Origin: Cupriavidus sp. D384 | GTDB lineage: Bacteria; Pseudomonadota; Gammaproteobacteria; Burkholderiales; Burkholderiaceae | Direction of reading: 5' to 3' | NCBI RefSeq assembly: GCF_001652915.1 | Contig: NZ_BBQI01000128.1 | Coordinates: forward strand, 124,001 to 188,000 | Length of the DNA stretch: 64,000 bases | Part shown: one piece after another, positions 28,197 to 37,412 of the stretch | Numbering within the stretch: the stretch's first letter is position 1 | Layout of the letters: every line of letters begins with the position of its first letter | Made by a program: the position numbers and the translations under genes | Notes under the pieces: model-generated | Told to the model about the DNA's origin: nothing | What the model saw: the letters and a program-made list of their open reading frames with translations, nothing else | Databases searched by the model: none

Positions 28197-29213
28197 TCAG
28201 AATCGATATCCCAGACCGGCCAGGAACACGTCGGTGTCGCGGTCATATCCGGTGACGGTCCGGTTCCAAGACACGCGTGCAAGCCATCGTTGGCTGATTC
28301 GGTAGCTGGCGGACATCGTCAGCAGCCCGGACCAGCGTGAGGGGTCGCTCGTAACACTGCGGCCGCGCTCGCTAAGGTCGATCGCATAGTACGGGCCGGC
28401 GCCTACTCCAAGCGTGAGCGCATCATTGAAGAACGCCCGTTCCAGCCATAGCTGCGCGGCCACGCCGTTGCGGCGCAGCGCCGAGTTCTCACCTTCGTTG
28501 ATATAGCTCACGGTGCCTGACACATAGCGGGCCAGACCACGACGGTACTCGACAGCTTTGGCGAACGAGGATTCGGAGTCGAACGTATTCACGATGGTCT
28601 GCCCCAGGAACACGGTGATCTCGTTCTGCGTGACGTTGTCCAACCGGGACGGGGGTGGCACCACAGGCCCGCCACGGTCGCCCCGGTCGAGCTGGTAGCC
28701 CACGCCGATCAAAAACGTATTCGTCTTGATGCTCGACGGCGTTTGCGTACGGTTGTACCGCGCCTGCACCATCCAAGGACCGCCGTTGACGTACCACGTG
28801 GCCGCCACGCTGGCCAGCAGGCCCCAGCCGTGATGATTGTCGGAGCCGCCATCGTCGTTGCGGTCCGTGGTATCGAAATACCGATAGGGGCCCGCGCCGA
28901 TGGCGAGATTGAATCTGCGGTCGGCAAATGGGTAGCGCCACCAGAGCTGGACGCTGTGCCCATCACGATGATGATTCGTGACATGCCCCTCGTTCAGGTA
29001 CGAGAACGAGGCGTACCAGTTCTCCGCCAGATTGTGCTGGTAGCTGTAGGTGTAGCCGTAGCTTGTTTCTCCACCCGCGTCGGTGCGTTGCAGGCCACCC
29101 AGAATGAGGGCTTCCTGGGCGTGCACCGAACCGATCCATGCTGCAGCGCTCATCAGCAGCAAGGCCGGCATGCGCAGGCGCCGCGACAGTGTCATAGGGG
29201 TCAGGAAGGACAT
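28197..29213 (-). CDS. Outer-membrane beta-barrel protein with internal duplication
   Basis: The 338-residue protein has a signal peptide (RMPALLLMSAAAWIGSVHA). The mature part consists of two homologous halves of about 150 residues. The first has WYASFSYLNEGHVTNHHRDG, AVQLWWRYPF-like and LAIGAGPYRYFD; the second has YVSGTVSYINEGENSALRRN, AAQLWLERAFFND and LGVGAGPYYAIDL. Each half ends in a strand with terminal aromatic residues, the last being LAGLGYRF. The alternating pattern and terminal Phe fit an outer-membrane barrel. ATG 29213 was chosen; 29195 is an alternative. No substrate can be inferred. Confidence 0.7.
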   Translation of the reverse strand: MSFLTPMTLSRRLRMPALLLMSAAAWIGSVHAQEALILGGLQRTDAGGETSYGYTYSYQHNLAENWYASFSYLNEGHVTNHHRDGHSVQLWWRYPFADRRFNLAIGAGPYRYFDTTDRNDDGGSDNHHGWGLLASVAATWYVNGGPWMVQARYNRTQTPSSIKTNTFLIGVGYQLDRGDRGGPVVPPPSRLDNVTQNEITVFLGQTIVNTFDSESSFAKAVEYRRGLARYVSGTVSYINEGENSALRRNGVAAQLWLERAFFNDALTLGVGAGPYYAIDLSERGRSVTSDPSRWSGLLTMSASYRISQRWLARVSWNRTVTGYDRDTDVFLAGLGYRF

Positions 29214-29522
29214 CGGGTATGGCCGGCAGTGGGGCTGGGTCAACTTAGCAACTTGGGCCTGTGCTTGCCAGTGGCCCAAAGGGCAATAGCAGCGTGAAGC
29301 TGAGATGGTGCGCACCCAATGGCCGAGACGGTCGCGAGCCGCCGATTGAGCCTGGCCTGGCCTGGTCGATGAATGATTGCCGGCGACCGGGTCCGGCCAG
29401 AAGGCGACGTCCGATGCGAGCGGAACCGCCGATCTGCTACACACTGATTGAGATGACTCTCGGTGCGCGATAGGTTGATACGTGCTTGCTACTCTTCAGT
29501 CTTCCCAGTCGGAAGGCAATGC
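29214..29522. other. Intergenic, contains one copy of a dispersed short repeat
   Basis: No gene is evident. At 29391-29409 the sequence GTCCGGCCAGAAGGCGACG matches the short repeat also found at 36.5, 36.9 and 37.55 kb. Confidence 0.45.
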
Positions 29523-30047
29523 CTAGAAGCACGTTTTTGCCGTGTCGTAGAGGCTCAACAATACGGTCCTATGCGGGGACGACGTCGCCCAAAACGGTGA
29601 AGGAGGCATGTCCGATAGTACGATTTTGTCGGTGCCTGCGACCCACCTGAAGTCAATGTAGGTCGTATCGCCACCCTTCAGTTGCGCCGTTTCTACCTTG
29701 ACGTCGGGTTGACCGTACTGCGCAATCAACAAGGCCATCTGGTTCGGATACTCAGTATCTGGATCAAGACCAATTGATGACGTAATCACTTTTCTCTTGC
29801 ACACAGTGAAACTACCGTCCATATATTCCTTCGTACGGTCGTGAAATATCGCCTTGTAACTGGAGGAGTCATCACTGTATGGAAGCACTTCATATCCTCG
29901 AGCTCGAAGAAAGCTCGCCGCGACGTCCAGGTTCTCACCAAGGATTGAATGGACCTGAACTTGTGCCTGGGCAGTGCCGAACGCTACCGTCAGCAGCAGA
30001 GTTTTCAGCGCCTTGAGCATTTTGTAGACGTTTCTCGTGAAATCCAT
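29523..30047 (-). CDS. Small secreted hypothetical protein
   Basis: The 174-residue protein has a signal peptide (MLKALKTLLLTVAFGTAQAQ, starting at residue 10). The start at ATG 30047 gives an extended n-region; ATG 30020 would give a compact signal peptide. The mature part has two cysteines (FTVCKRK and a C-terminal KTCF) and an ILGENLDVAASFLRARGYEV segment. Base composition is lower in GC than the neighbours, suggesting transfer. Family not recognised. Confidence 0.6.
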   Translation of the reverse strand: MDFTRNVYKMLKALKTLLLTVAFGTAQAQVQVHSILGENLDVAASFLRARGYEVLPYSDDSSSYKAIFHDRTKEYMDGSFTVCKRKVITSSIGLDPDTEYPNQMALLIAQYGQPDVKVETAQLKGGDTTYIDFRWVAGTDKIVLSDMPPSPFWATSSPHRTVLLSLYDTAKTCF

Positions 30048-30540
30048 GGTTTAAATTCGCCTTTCCTGCTACGGCATCGGTCCGAGGCTGACCGGGACCG
30101 GACTATTTACTAGCCTCACAGATTATCGGTGACCTGACCATTGTCAGTCATCATTTTCTACGGCCGGGTGAAAAGAGAGGAGAGAACGGAAGTCGTCCTG
30201 CTTGCGATGTTGTCTGGATGTTGAACGACCGCTTCTGGCAAATCTGAAGGACTGTTCAGGGTCGCTAGGCGCCGTCTAGGTAGCGGGCGGCCGTGGCGGG
30301 CCCTCTGTCGAATCATCGTTCGCGGCAGAAGGAGGGTGGTGCTGCATCGCCCGCTCCAGGTCGAGCCGATTGACCAACCTTTGTCGCTTGAAGTTCAGCG
30401 GTACCGTATGGAGTCTCGGCGGCTCGCCACCGAAGGTGCGGGAAGGCGCGCCGTGCCGCTCGCGAAGCTTCTCGGCCGCCAACGTCGGTAGCCTGACGGT
30501 GAGTCAGGTATGTAATGTATCAGCGATCGTTACGAGGGGG
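30048..30540. other. Intergenic, low-confidence 68-aa frame only
   Basis: Lower-GC spacer. A 68-codon minus-strand frame at 30276-30482 (QRLVNRLDLERAMQHHPP) has no recognised family and no good ribosome site, so I do not call it a gene. Confidence 0.4.
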
Positions 30541-30567
30541 AAATCCCCACGCCGGCGGGCGTGGGGA
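30541..30567 (-). terminator. Terminator of the large autotransporter gene
   Basis: CCCCACGCC (30545-30553) and GGCGTGGGG (30558-30566) are perfect 9-base arms with a 4-base loop. On the minus strand a short ATTT follows. The hairpin lies 8 bases past the autotransporter stop codon. Confidence 0.7.
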
Positions 30568-30573
30568 CGCGCG

Positions 30574-33500
30574 TCAGAACGGCGCGGTGAACGTCAGGCG
30601 CACGCCTTGCTGCAGCCCGCTCATGCCGAACAGCACGTTGTAGTCGAGGCCGAACGTCAGCATCTTGGTCCGCAGCTTGGCCCCGAGCCCGACCTGGATG
30701 CGATCGCGGCCGAACGGTGTGCCGTAGACCGTGTATGCGGGTCCCGCGCTGGCCAGGTCGGCATACGCGAGGTTGGCCGCGCTCTGGCCTTCGAAGTCGT
30801 GCTGGTACTCGACGCGCGCGAACGGTAGGAAGATGCCGTAGCGCGTTTCCTTCGCGAACTCCGTACGCAGGCCCAGCGCGCCGGACACGGTGGTCACGGT
30901 CTGCCCGAAGTACGTGAGGGCACCGAGGCCCGCGCCCGACTCCGAGAACGGATCGAGCTTGCTCTCCGCGACCAGCATCCGCGCGTACGGCGAGAACAGC
31001 CACGTGTCGGTCCGGTACTCGTAACCCGTGGACAGCGAGGCGAACAGCTGATGGCCGTCGCGCTGGCCATTCGCGAACGCGGCTTCGTCGGTTACCCAGC
31101 GGCGCGAGTCGAAGCGCAGCAGGCCCGCGCCCGCCACGCCATCGATAAAGTACGACGGCGTGGGGCGGTAGCTGCCGTACAGCGCAACGCTGTAGGCATC
31201 GGCACTGCTGTGCGTGCCCGACGAGCCGATATCGGTGCCATCGCGCCCGTAACCGAAGCCCGCGCCGACCGTGATCTTTTCGGATACGCGGTAATCGGCG
31301 CCCACCGTCACGCCGCCCGTGGTGAAGCGGAAGCCCGAGCGCTGCGTGCCGATATTGGCGAAGCCGAAGTCCACACTGCCCGCGGTCCAGAACGCGAGCC
31401 GCGCGTCGTCGGGGTTCGGTCCCGTGGCGTCCGCGCCGGGAAGATCGGGCGCACCGGAGAGGCCCGCGAGTCCATCGGGCGAGCCCGGCAGCGCGGCCAG
31501 CAGCGTCCCCGTGGCCAGCCTGCCGAGACCGCCTTCGGCCGTGCCGCTGCCCGCATTGCCCGCCGCGGCGCTGTCCGCCGATCCCGACGTACCCGATGCG
31601 CTCGTCGTACCCGCCGCAAGACCGCTCGTGCCGAACGCGCTGCCGCCCGATCCGCGGTTGTTGCGGCTCGTGGTCTGCGTGGACACGCCACGCTGGCAGG
31701 CATCGCGCGCGGACAGGCTCTGCAGGTCCTGGCATTGCTGCTGTGCGTTGCCCTGCGCGGAAGGCATCACGATGGTGAGGTTGTTCGTGAAGGCCGCGCG
31801 CCCATTGGCATGCAGACGTTCCAGACGCTGGTTGTAGTTCGCGATCTGCGCCGTCGCGAAACGCCGCGCGGCCTGGATCTGCGCGTTGATCAGGCCCGAG
31901 ACATCGGGGTCCGTCGAGGGATCGCGCCGCGGTGCCACCGAGATCTGCAGCGCGGCCGGCGAGGAGGTCGCCGAGGCGTTGCTGATCGTGTAGGTGATGA
32001 CCGCCGTGCCCGCGAACGCGGCCGCCGGCGTGTACGTGACGGTATAGGTCTGGCCCGCCGACAACTGCCTGGCCGAGCCTTCCGCGGAGGCCGATTCGGT
32101 CTGCTTGGGCGCGGCCGCGGCGAGCACGGCCGTGCCGGCATTGGACGGCGACACCGAGATGATCGCCGCGCCGGTGAACGGACCGCCCGTCGCGCCTTCC
32201 GTGAGGTCGATGACCACTTCCTTGCCCGACGCCGTGATGGCCTGGCGTTGCGCGATCGGAATCGGCACCGGCGTCACCGTGATGCTCACCAGCACCGGTG
32301 CCGATGCCCCCGCGGCATTGAGCAGCGCGTAGCTGAAGGTCACCACGCCCGCGCTCGATGCCGCCGGCGTGTAGATGATATTGAGTCCCTCGACCCGCGC
32401 CGTGCCCGTGGCCGGCGGCGAGACGATGGACACGCCCGTGAACGGCCCATTGGTCGCGTTGGCGGCGGCCGCGATCGTGACCGGCGCGTTGGAACCCGTC
32501 GTGGCCGAAACCGGCGGGGCGGTAGGCACGGTCTGCGTCGTGTTCAGCGTGAAGTTGCGCGTCGCGCTGAACGGTGCGCCCGTGCCGGTGCTGCTGTCGG
32601 TCGCCTTGATCGCGAATGTGCTCGTGCCCATTGCCGTCGGCGTGCCGGTGATCGCCCCGGTGCTCGCATTGAGCGACAACCCGGCCGGCAGCGTGCCGGA
32701 CGATACCGAGTACGCGTAGGGCCCGATGCCGCCGCTGGCCGTCATCGTCTGGTTGTAGGCGATGCCCACGGCCGGGTCGGGCAGCGTGGCCGGATTCAGG
32801 GCGATGGTCGGCGCGCCGATCGTGAACGTATAAATCTGCGTGTTGCTGTAAGGACCCGATCCGGTCGAGCTGTCCGTCGCACGGACCGTGAAGCTGTAGC
32901 TGCCCGCCGCACTTGTGCTCCCGGAGATGACGCCGCCCGGACTCAGCACGAGCCCCACCGGCAGCGTGCCGCCGCTGACCGAGAACGTATAGGGCGCCAC
33001 GCCGCCGCTCGCGGTAACCGTCTGCGAATAGGCCGTACCGATCGTCGGAGCCGGCAGCGTCGCGGGCGCGATGGCGATCGTCGGCGCGCCGACGGTGAGC
33101 GTGTAGGCCTGTGCGCCGACGGCGGGTCCGCCACCCGTGGTGCTGTCCGTCGCCTGCACCGTGAAGTTGAACGTGCCGCCCGCGGTGGGCGTGCCGGACA
33201 ACACCCCGCCGGTGCTCAGCGACAGTCCAGCGGGCAGCGCGCCCGCGGAGATCGCATACGTGTACGGGGCAATGCCGCCAGCCGCCGTGACGGTCTGGCT
33301 ATAGCCGACGCCCACGGACGGGTTCGTCAGAGAGCCCGGGCTGATGGTCACGCCGCCCGCCACGACGACCAGCGTGTAGTTGCGGGTCACTGCGTATGGC
33401 GCGCCGGTACCGGTGGTGAAATCTGTTGCGGAGACCGAGATCGGGTACGACCCCGTGGCCGTCGGCGTGCCCGACAACACCCCGGCGGTGTTCATCGACA

Positions 33501-35427
33501 TGCCTGCCGGCAGCGTGCCTGTCATCGCGAACGTGTACGGCGCGGTGCCGCCGGATCCGGTGAAGGTCTGGCTGTATGCGGTGCCCGCGACGCCGTTGCC
33601 GAGGGAGCCCGGTGCGAGGCCCAGCGCGGGCGCGGAGACCGTAAGCGAGTAGGACTGGTCGCCGGTGAACCCGTTGTTGTCGGCCGCGCGGATCGAGAAG
33701 TTGAACGTGCCGACCGCCGTCGGCGTGCCGGACAACTGGCCGCTGCCATTCAGCGTCATGCCCGGTGGCAGCGCGCCGCTGGAGACGACGAAGGAGTAAG
33801 GCGCCGTGCCGCCGCTTGCGGTCACCGTCTGGGTGTTCGACACGCCAGCCTGCGGATTCGTCAGCGAGGGCGGCGAGACGATGACCGTGGGCGTCGTGAC
33901 CGTCAGCGCGTAGCTGTTCGTGATGCTGAAGCTGCCGCCGCCGGTGCTGTCGGTGGCCCTGATATTGAACGACACGGTGCCTGCCGAGGTCGGCGTACCG
34001 GACAGGACGCCCGTGGCCGTATTGAAGGTCATGCCTGACGGCATCGTGCCGCCCGTCACGCTCAGCGAAAACGAATAGGGCGATGTGCCGCCCGACGGCG
34101 AGAACGTCTGCGAGAAGGCGACGCCGACGGCCCCCGCCATCGGGCCGGGGGCAGGCGACATCGACAGCGTCGGCGCCGCGACGTTCAGCGTCAGCGTACC
34201 GCTCGTCACGGAGAACGGACCGACCCCGGTGCTGCTGTCGGTGACCGTGACCTGGAACGTAAAGCTGCCGATGGCCCGCGGCGTGCCCGTGATGGACCCG
34301 TTCGTGTTCAGCACGAGCCCGCTCGGCAAGGCGCCCGAGGCGATCGTGTACCTGTAGGGTGTCGCGCCGCCACTGGCACCGGCGACACCGCCGCTGTAGG
34401 CGACACCGGCCGTGGCCATCGTCGGACTGGGCGGTGCGTACGTGATCGTCGCCGTGCCCACGGTGATCGACACGGTGGCGGGGCTCGATATGCCCGACCC
34501 GTTGCTGGCCGTATAGATAAAGCTGTCCGGGCCCGCGTAACCGGTGTTCGGTTGATAGGTGACGTTGGTACCCGAGACGATGAGCGTGCCATGGCTCGCG
34601 GGACTGATCAGATTGATCTGCGTCGGGGCACCGCCCGACAGCGCGAGCGTGATCGGGTTGGCGCCGCTGTTGTACGCCACGCTGGCGGACGACGACGAAG
34701 CAATCGGGGGATTGGCGGCGATGTAGGTGAACTTCGCGCCTGCATTGATGGCACTGGTACCGCTCGGCGTGGTGACGCGCACGTCGACCGTGCCGGCCGC
34801 GCCGGAAGGCGTGGTGGCCGTGATGGTGCTGGCATTGACGATGGACAGCGCCGAGGCATTGACACCACCGACAGTCACGCTCGTGGCCCCGGTGAAGTTC
34901 GTGCCCGTCACCGTGATCGCCGTGCCGCCGGCCGACGCGCCGGAGTTCGGCGAGACGTTGGTTACGGTTGGCGCGCTCGCGCCGGCCGGCACGATGAAGT
35001 TGACCACGCCGTTGGGAATCCAGGGTCCACCGGCCGTGTTCTGCGTGTAAAAGGTACCACTGTCGGTGCCGACGAAGCCGGCCGGCGGGTAGTAGACGAA
35101 GCCCGACTGGATCTTGCCGGGGTTCGAGCTGCCCGGAATCGTGCCACTAAAGATATAGAGCCTGCCGCCATTGGTGGTCACCACGTAAGTGTCTTCGGAA
35201 CCATTGTTGGCAAATCCCGCCGTGCCGTCCGCGATGCCCCAGTACGCGCCCTCGCCGAGCCCGTTGTCGCAGGTGGCGTTATCGGTCGTGCTGAACTCGT
35301 AGATCGTTTTCGCGGGCGATGCCTGCGCGCTGACGTTGACCGTGCACGGCTTGGCAAATACCTGAGGGGCGAAGACGGCGAGCCATAAAGCAAGCGCGCC
35401 CATGAGGAAGCGGCGGACGACAAGCAT
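30574..35427 (-). CDS. Autotransporter with seven Ig-type repeats
   Basis: The 1617-residue protein starts at ATG 35427. It has a signal peptide (FLMGALALWLAVFAPQVFA), an N-terminal domain with paired cysteines, an IPT/TIG domain (PTVTNVSPNSGASAGGTAIT), a cadherin-like segment (YQPNTGYAGPDSFIYTASNG), seven putative-Ig repeats, two further beta domains, a low-complexity Gly/Ser/Ala linker and a C-terminal autotransporter barrel of about 280 residues (LAFWTAGSVDFGF... to LTFTAPF) ending in Phe. It is a type Va secreted surface protein, probably an adhesin. An in-frame TTG at 35499 would add 24 residues; I prefer the ATG because it gives a normal signal peptide. Confidence 0.88.
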   Translation of the reverse strand: MLVVRRFLMGALALWLAVFAPQVFAKPCTVNVSAQASPAKTIYEFSTTDNATCDNGLGEGAYWGIADGTAGFANNGSEDTYVVTTNGGRLYIFSGTIPGSSNPGKIQSGFVYYPPAGFVGTDSGTFYTQNTAGGPWIPNGVVNFIVPAGASAPTVTNVSPNSGASAGGTAITVTGTNFTGATSVTVGGVNASALSIVNASTITATTPSGAAGTVDVRVTTPSGTSAINAGAKFTYIAANPPIASSSSASVAYNSGANPITLALSGGAPTQINLISPASHGTLIVSGTNVTYQPNTGYAGPDSFIYTASNGSGISSPATVSITVGTATITYAPPSPTMATAGVAYSGGVAGASGGATPYRYTIASGALPSGLVLNTNGSITGTPRAIGSFTFQVTVTDSSTGVGPFSVTSGTLTLNVAAPTLSMSPAPGPMAGAVGVAFSQTFSPSGGTSPYSFSLSVTGGTMPSGMTFNTATGVLSGTPTSAGTVSFNIRATDSTGGGSFSITNSYALTVTTPTVIVSPPSLTNPQAGVSNTQTVTASGGTAPYSFVVSSGALPPGMTLNGSGQLSGTPTAVGTFNFSIRAADNNGFTGDQSYSLTVSAPALGLAPGSLGNGVAGTAYSQTFTGSGGTAPYTFAMTGTLPAGMSMNTAGVLSGTPTATGSYPISVSATDFTTGTGAPYAVTRNYTLVVVAGGVTISPGSLTNPSVGVGYSQTVTAAGGIAPYTYAISAGALPAGLSLSTGGVLSGTPTAGGTFNFTVQATDSTTGGGPAVGAQAYTLTVGAPTIAIAPATLPAPTIGTAYSQTVTASGGVAPYTFSVSGGTLPVGLVLSPGGVISGSTSAAGSYSFTVRATDSSTGSGPYSNTQIYTFTIGAPTIALNPATLPDPAVGIAYNQTMTASGGIGPYAYSVSSGTLPAGLSLNASTGAITGTPTAMGTSTFAIKATDSSTGTGAPFSATRNFTLNTTQTVPTAPPVSATTGSNAPVTIAAAANATNGPFTGVSIVSPPATGTARVEGLNIIYTPAASSAGVVTFSYALLNAAGASAPVLVSITVTPVPIPIAQRQAITASGKEVVIDLTEGATGGPFTGAAIISVSPSNAGTAVLAAAAPKQTESASAEGSARQLSAGQTYTVTYTPAAAFAGTAVITYTISNASATSSPAALQISVAPRRDPSTDPDVSGLINAQIQAARRFATAQIANYNQRLERLHANGRAAFTNNLTIVMPSAQGNAQQQCQDLQSLSARDACQRGVSTQTTSRNNRGSGGSAFGTSGLAAGTTSASGTSGSADSAAAGNAGSGTAEGGLGRLATGTLLAALPGSPDGLAGLSGAPDLPGADATGPNPDDARLAFWTAGSVDFGFANIGTQRSGFRFTTGGVTVGADYRVSEKITVGAGFGYGRDGTDIGSSGTHSSADAYSVALYGSYRPTPSYFIDGVAGAGLLRFDSRRWVTDEAAFANGQRDGHQLFASLSTGYEYRTDTWLFSPYARMLVAESKLDPFSESGAGLGALTYFGQTVTTVSGALGLRTEFAKETRYGIFLPFARVEYQHDFEGQSAANLAYADLASAGPAYTVYGTPFGRDRIQVGLGAKLRTKMLTFGLDYNVLFGMSGLQQGVRLTFTAPF
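32540..34440 (-). repeat. Seven tandem Ig-type (He_PIG-like) repeats in the autotransporter passenger
   Basis: Seven units of about 85-95 codons share the pattern G-x-x-PY ... GxLPxGLxLN ... GxLSGTPTxxGxxxFxVxATDS. Boundaries are approximate. Unit 6 has lost the GTPT core (SGSTSAAG). Such arrays are prone to recombination and length change. Confidence 0.8.
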
Positions 35428-35951
35428 CTTGTCCGCGTAAGTGACTGGCGTGACCAACCCGATTCTCCCGACGATCCGCTCGCAGGCGGATTTAAACAAA
35501 TTACAGACCTGTTATTTGTGAAATGTCTGCGCGATGGCAGCGGCGGAATTGTTTGTCTCCGCTTACAGGTCGGAAACATGGTGGAAAACTGCTACCGAAG
35601 CACGCGAAACAGCGGTATGACCCCTCCAAAGCATGGGAAGATAACTGCAAACGTGGGATTTAGTCGACATCTTATTTGCCGTAAATGACAAAAACAACAT
35701 ACGATTCCTTTGCGCGCCGTATGGCGTGATGCATCATATGATGCACATCAGATATTAAGGAAGCTGAGATCTGATGCGCACTTTGAGTGCCGCTCGCAGA
35801 CGTGGTGTGCCGTGCTGGCGCTTCTATCCGCTCGAGGTCTGACCAGGGAACTGCGGTGCCCCCAGAAGACGACGCCGCACGGCAATGTGCTACCGCCTGC
35901 ATCGCTTTCTATTCCGGCGATTGGAAGAGTCCTAGCCCAATGGCCCAGAAG
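35428..35951. other. Upstream region of the autotransporter with a 16-base palindrome
   Basis: No gene is supported. TGCATCATATGATGCA at 35730-35745 is a perfect palindrome and may be an operator. The stretch 35600-35760 is markedly AT-richer than the rest of the window, as expected of a promoter or acquired DNA. Confidence 0.4.
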
Positions 35952-35973
35952 GGGTCGGTCAGAGACCAATGGT
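35952..35973 (+). repeat. Dispersed repeat, second half-element (copy 1)
   Basis: GGGTCGGTCAGAGACC then AATGGT; nearly the same sequence recurs at 37501-37522. It overlaps the stop codon of the adjacent small lipoprotein gene. Confidence 0.5.
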
Positions 35974-36219
35974 TGGTGTCGCCACAGGCAAGGTGCTGCA
36001 GGTGCCCCTGACCTGAAAGAACCCGTTGCCAAGCGACGCAATCTTCGTGTTGAACTTGGCGGTTACCGTTGCTGGTGGTTGCGTCGGGCTGTTCGAATCC
36101 GCCGCCACAGAGACCAGCGCACGACTGGTGGCCGGATGCTCATCATCCCCATTGCACGCGTTTAACAGGGTCAGGCAAAGCATGGCCGCCCACCACGCTC
36201 GGAATGAATTGGTTGTCAC
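35959..36219 (-). pseudogene. Truncated lipoprotein with start of an Ig-like domain
   Basis: A GTG start at 36219 has AGGAAG nine bases upstream. The 86-residue product has a lipobox (LTLLNAC, C22) and then SPTQPPATVTAKFNTKIASLGNGFFQVRGTC, which reads like the first strands of a bacterial Ig-like (Big_5-type) domain. The frame ends inside a copy of the dispersed repeat at 35952, so the 3' end has probably been replaced. It could still encode a small lipoprotein. Confidence 0.5.
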
Positions 36220-36563
36220 GTTTCTTCCTGTGCGGGCTGCCTCTCGATCTTGGCAGGCATCCGCGCGACGCTGGTGGTTCACGATGCTGAGGCATTAGCG
36301 TCGGACCCGGTACAGAGTGATTCGGGATACCGCATGTCCGGAGACAGGCAGGGTGACGCGTTGAAACAGGAAATGTACTTGGCCGTTGCATAGGAGCAAA
36401 TACGGCAAGTGCCGTATGCCTCAGGAGTACGCCGGCAACAATGGCGATGGGACTAACGCGCCCTTGGCCTACGGCGAACCGCCGAGGACGGACCGGTTCC
36501 GGCCAGGAGCGGACAGTCGGTTAAGCTCCTACGTTTGGTTCACCTGCCGACAGAGGGAAATGA
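36220..36563. other. Intergenic, contains a dispersed-repeat copy
   Basis: No gene seen. TTCCGGCCAGGAGCGGACAG at 36497-36516 is a copy of the dispersed short repeat. Confidence 0.4.
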
Positions 36564-36851
36564 ATGTCACTCAAGGAAAAGCTTGCAGACTTCGCCGGCG
36601 CTCTCACAAGCGCCACATATGCTCCCGACGAGTATCCACTGTCTGAGTACGTGAACTACCAAAGCAACATGGCAGATCTGCAGGGGCTCTGGTTGGAAAT
36701 CCGCCAACAACTGACGCATGATGTAGAGGCCGCGGCGTTCATTGATGAGAAGCTGGCCGAGATGCTCAGGGAGTTTGATGCCGGCCGCAAAGCCGAGGGC
36801 CGCAGGGCAGTCTTGGCAATTTACAACCTGAAAGTTGAGCGACTTAGATAG
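36564..36851 (+). CDS. Small hypothetical protein (95 aa)
   Basis: This 95-residue acidic, mostly helical soluble protein starts at ATG 36564 with GAGGG upstream. The C-terminal half (AAAFIDEKLAEMLREFDAGRKAEGRRAVLAI, residues 57-87) looks like a helical hairpin. Base composition is lower in GC than the flanks. Family not recognised. It is bordered by copies of the dispersed repeat on both sides. Confidence 0.6.
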   Translation: MSLKEKLADFAGALTSATYAPDEYPLSEYVNYQSNMADLQGLWLEIRQQLTHDVEAAAFIDEKLAEMLREFDAGRKAEGRRAVLAIYNLKVERLR

Positions 36852-36911
36852 CAGGTGAGTGACTGCCTTGGGTCGCGCCCGGCCTGCCTGTGAACGTGGA
36901 TCGACGATCGG

Positions 36912-36931
36912 GTCCGGGCCAGAAGCGGACG
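36912..36931 (+). repeat. Dispersed short repeat (TCCGGGCCAGAAGCGGAC type)
   Basis: This copy reads GTCCGGGCCAGAAGCGGACG. Related copies are at 29391 (GAAGGCGAC variant), 36497 (GGAGCGGAC variant) and 37550 (GAAGCCGCC variant). All are intergenic. Three lie within about 1.1 kb of each other around small lower-GC genes. Confidence 0.6.
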
Positions 36932-36974
36932 TTCTCAGCTTATGGCGGCGCCCGCCTTGGGGGTCGACATCCAG

Positions 36975-37412
36975 CTAGCCTTGGTAGCGCAGATGAATCA
37001 GGGGGTAAGGTCGTCCCTGTGAATCCACCTCCGAACGCCCAGTTTCAACGAATCCCATACGTTGATAGAAGCCAACAGCTTGGGAGTTCTGCACATTGAC
37101 GTCTGTACTCAACTCCCCATGCAGCGACAACCCATACTGCAACAGTTGGCGGCCGATGCCGGTGCCACGGACATCTGGATCGATGAACAGTGCCTCCATA
37201 TGTGTCCCATCGATCAGCATGAAGCCATAGGGCTCGTCATTTTCATCGACAGCAACTGTCACTGACGCATGGGGCAGAAAACCACACACTTCGGCATCAA
37301 TGGCCTTTCGGTCTTCGACACTGAGAAAATGATGGGTGGCATCCACGGAACGACGCCAAAGGTTGACTAGAGCGATGCCATCTTCAGGACGCGATGGGCG
37401 GAGTCTGTACAT
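36975..37412 (-). CDS. yjaB: GNAT acetyltransferase, YjaB-like
   Basis: The 145-residue protein starts at ATG 37412 with GAAGG upstream. It matches the remembered pattern of E. coli YjaB closely: LWRRSVDATHHFLS near residue 20, GFMLIDGTHMEALFIDPDVRG (residues about 62-84), the acetyl-CoA loop RGTGIGRQLL, NVQNSQAVGFYQRMGF and a C-terminal PYPLIHLRYQG. It transfers acetyl from acetyl-CoA to an unknown acceptor. It is flanked by dispersed-repeat copies and was probably acquired with them. Confidence 0.85.
   Translation of the reverse strand: MYRLRPSRPEDGIALVNLWRRSVDATHHFLSVEDRKAIDAEVCGFLPHASVTVAVDENDEPYGFMLIDGTHMEALFIDPDVRGTGIGRQLLQYGLSLHGELSTDVNVQNSQAVGFYQRMGFVETGRSEVDSQGRPYPLIHLRYQG

Noticed and set aside
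30276..30482. 68-codon minus-strand frame
   Set aside because: No ribosome site, no recognised family; kept only as a note in the intergenic entry.
31500..31660. Possible simple-sequence repeat or CRISPR-like array
   Set aside because: Gly/Ser/Ala-rich linker codons of the autotransporter; no constant repeat with unique spacers.
31051..34038. 995-codon open frame on the plus strand
   Set aside because: It is antisense to the autotransporter repeats; Arg/Gly/Ala-rich with no family character, a high-GC shadow frame.
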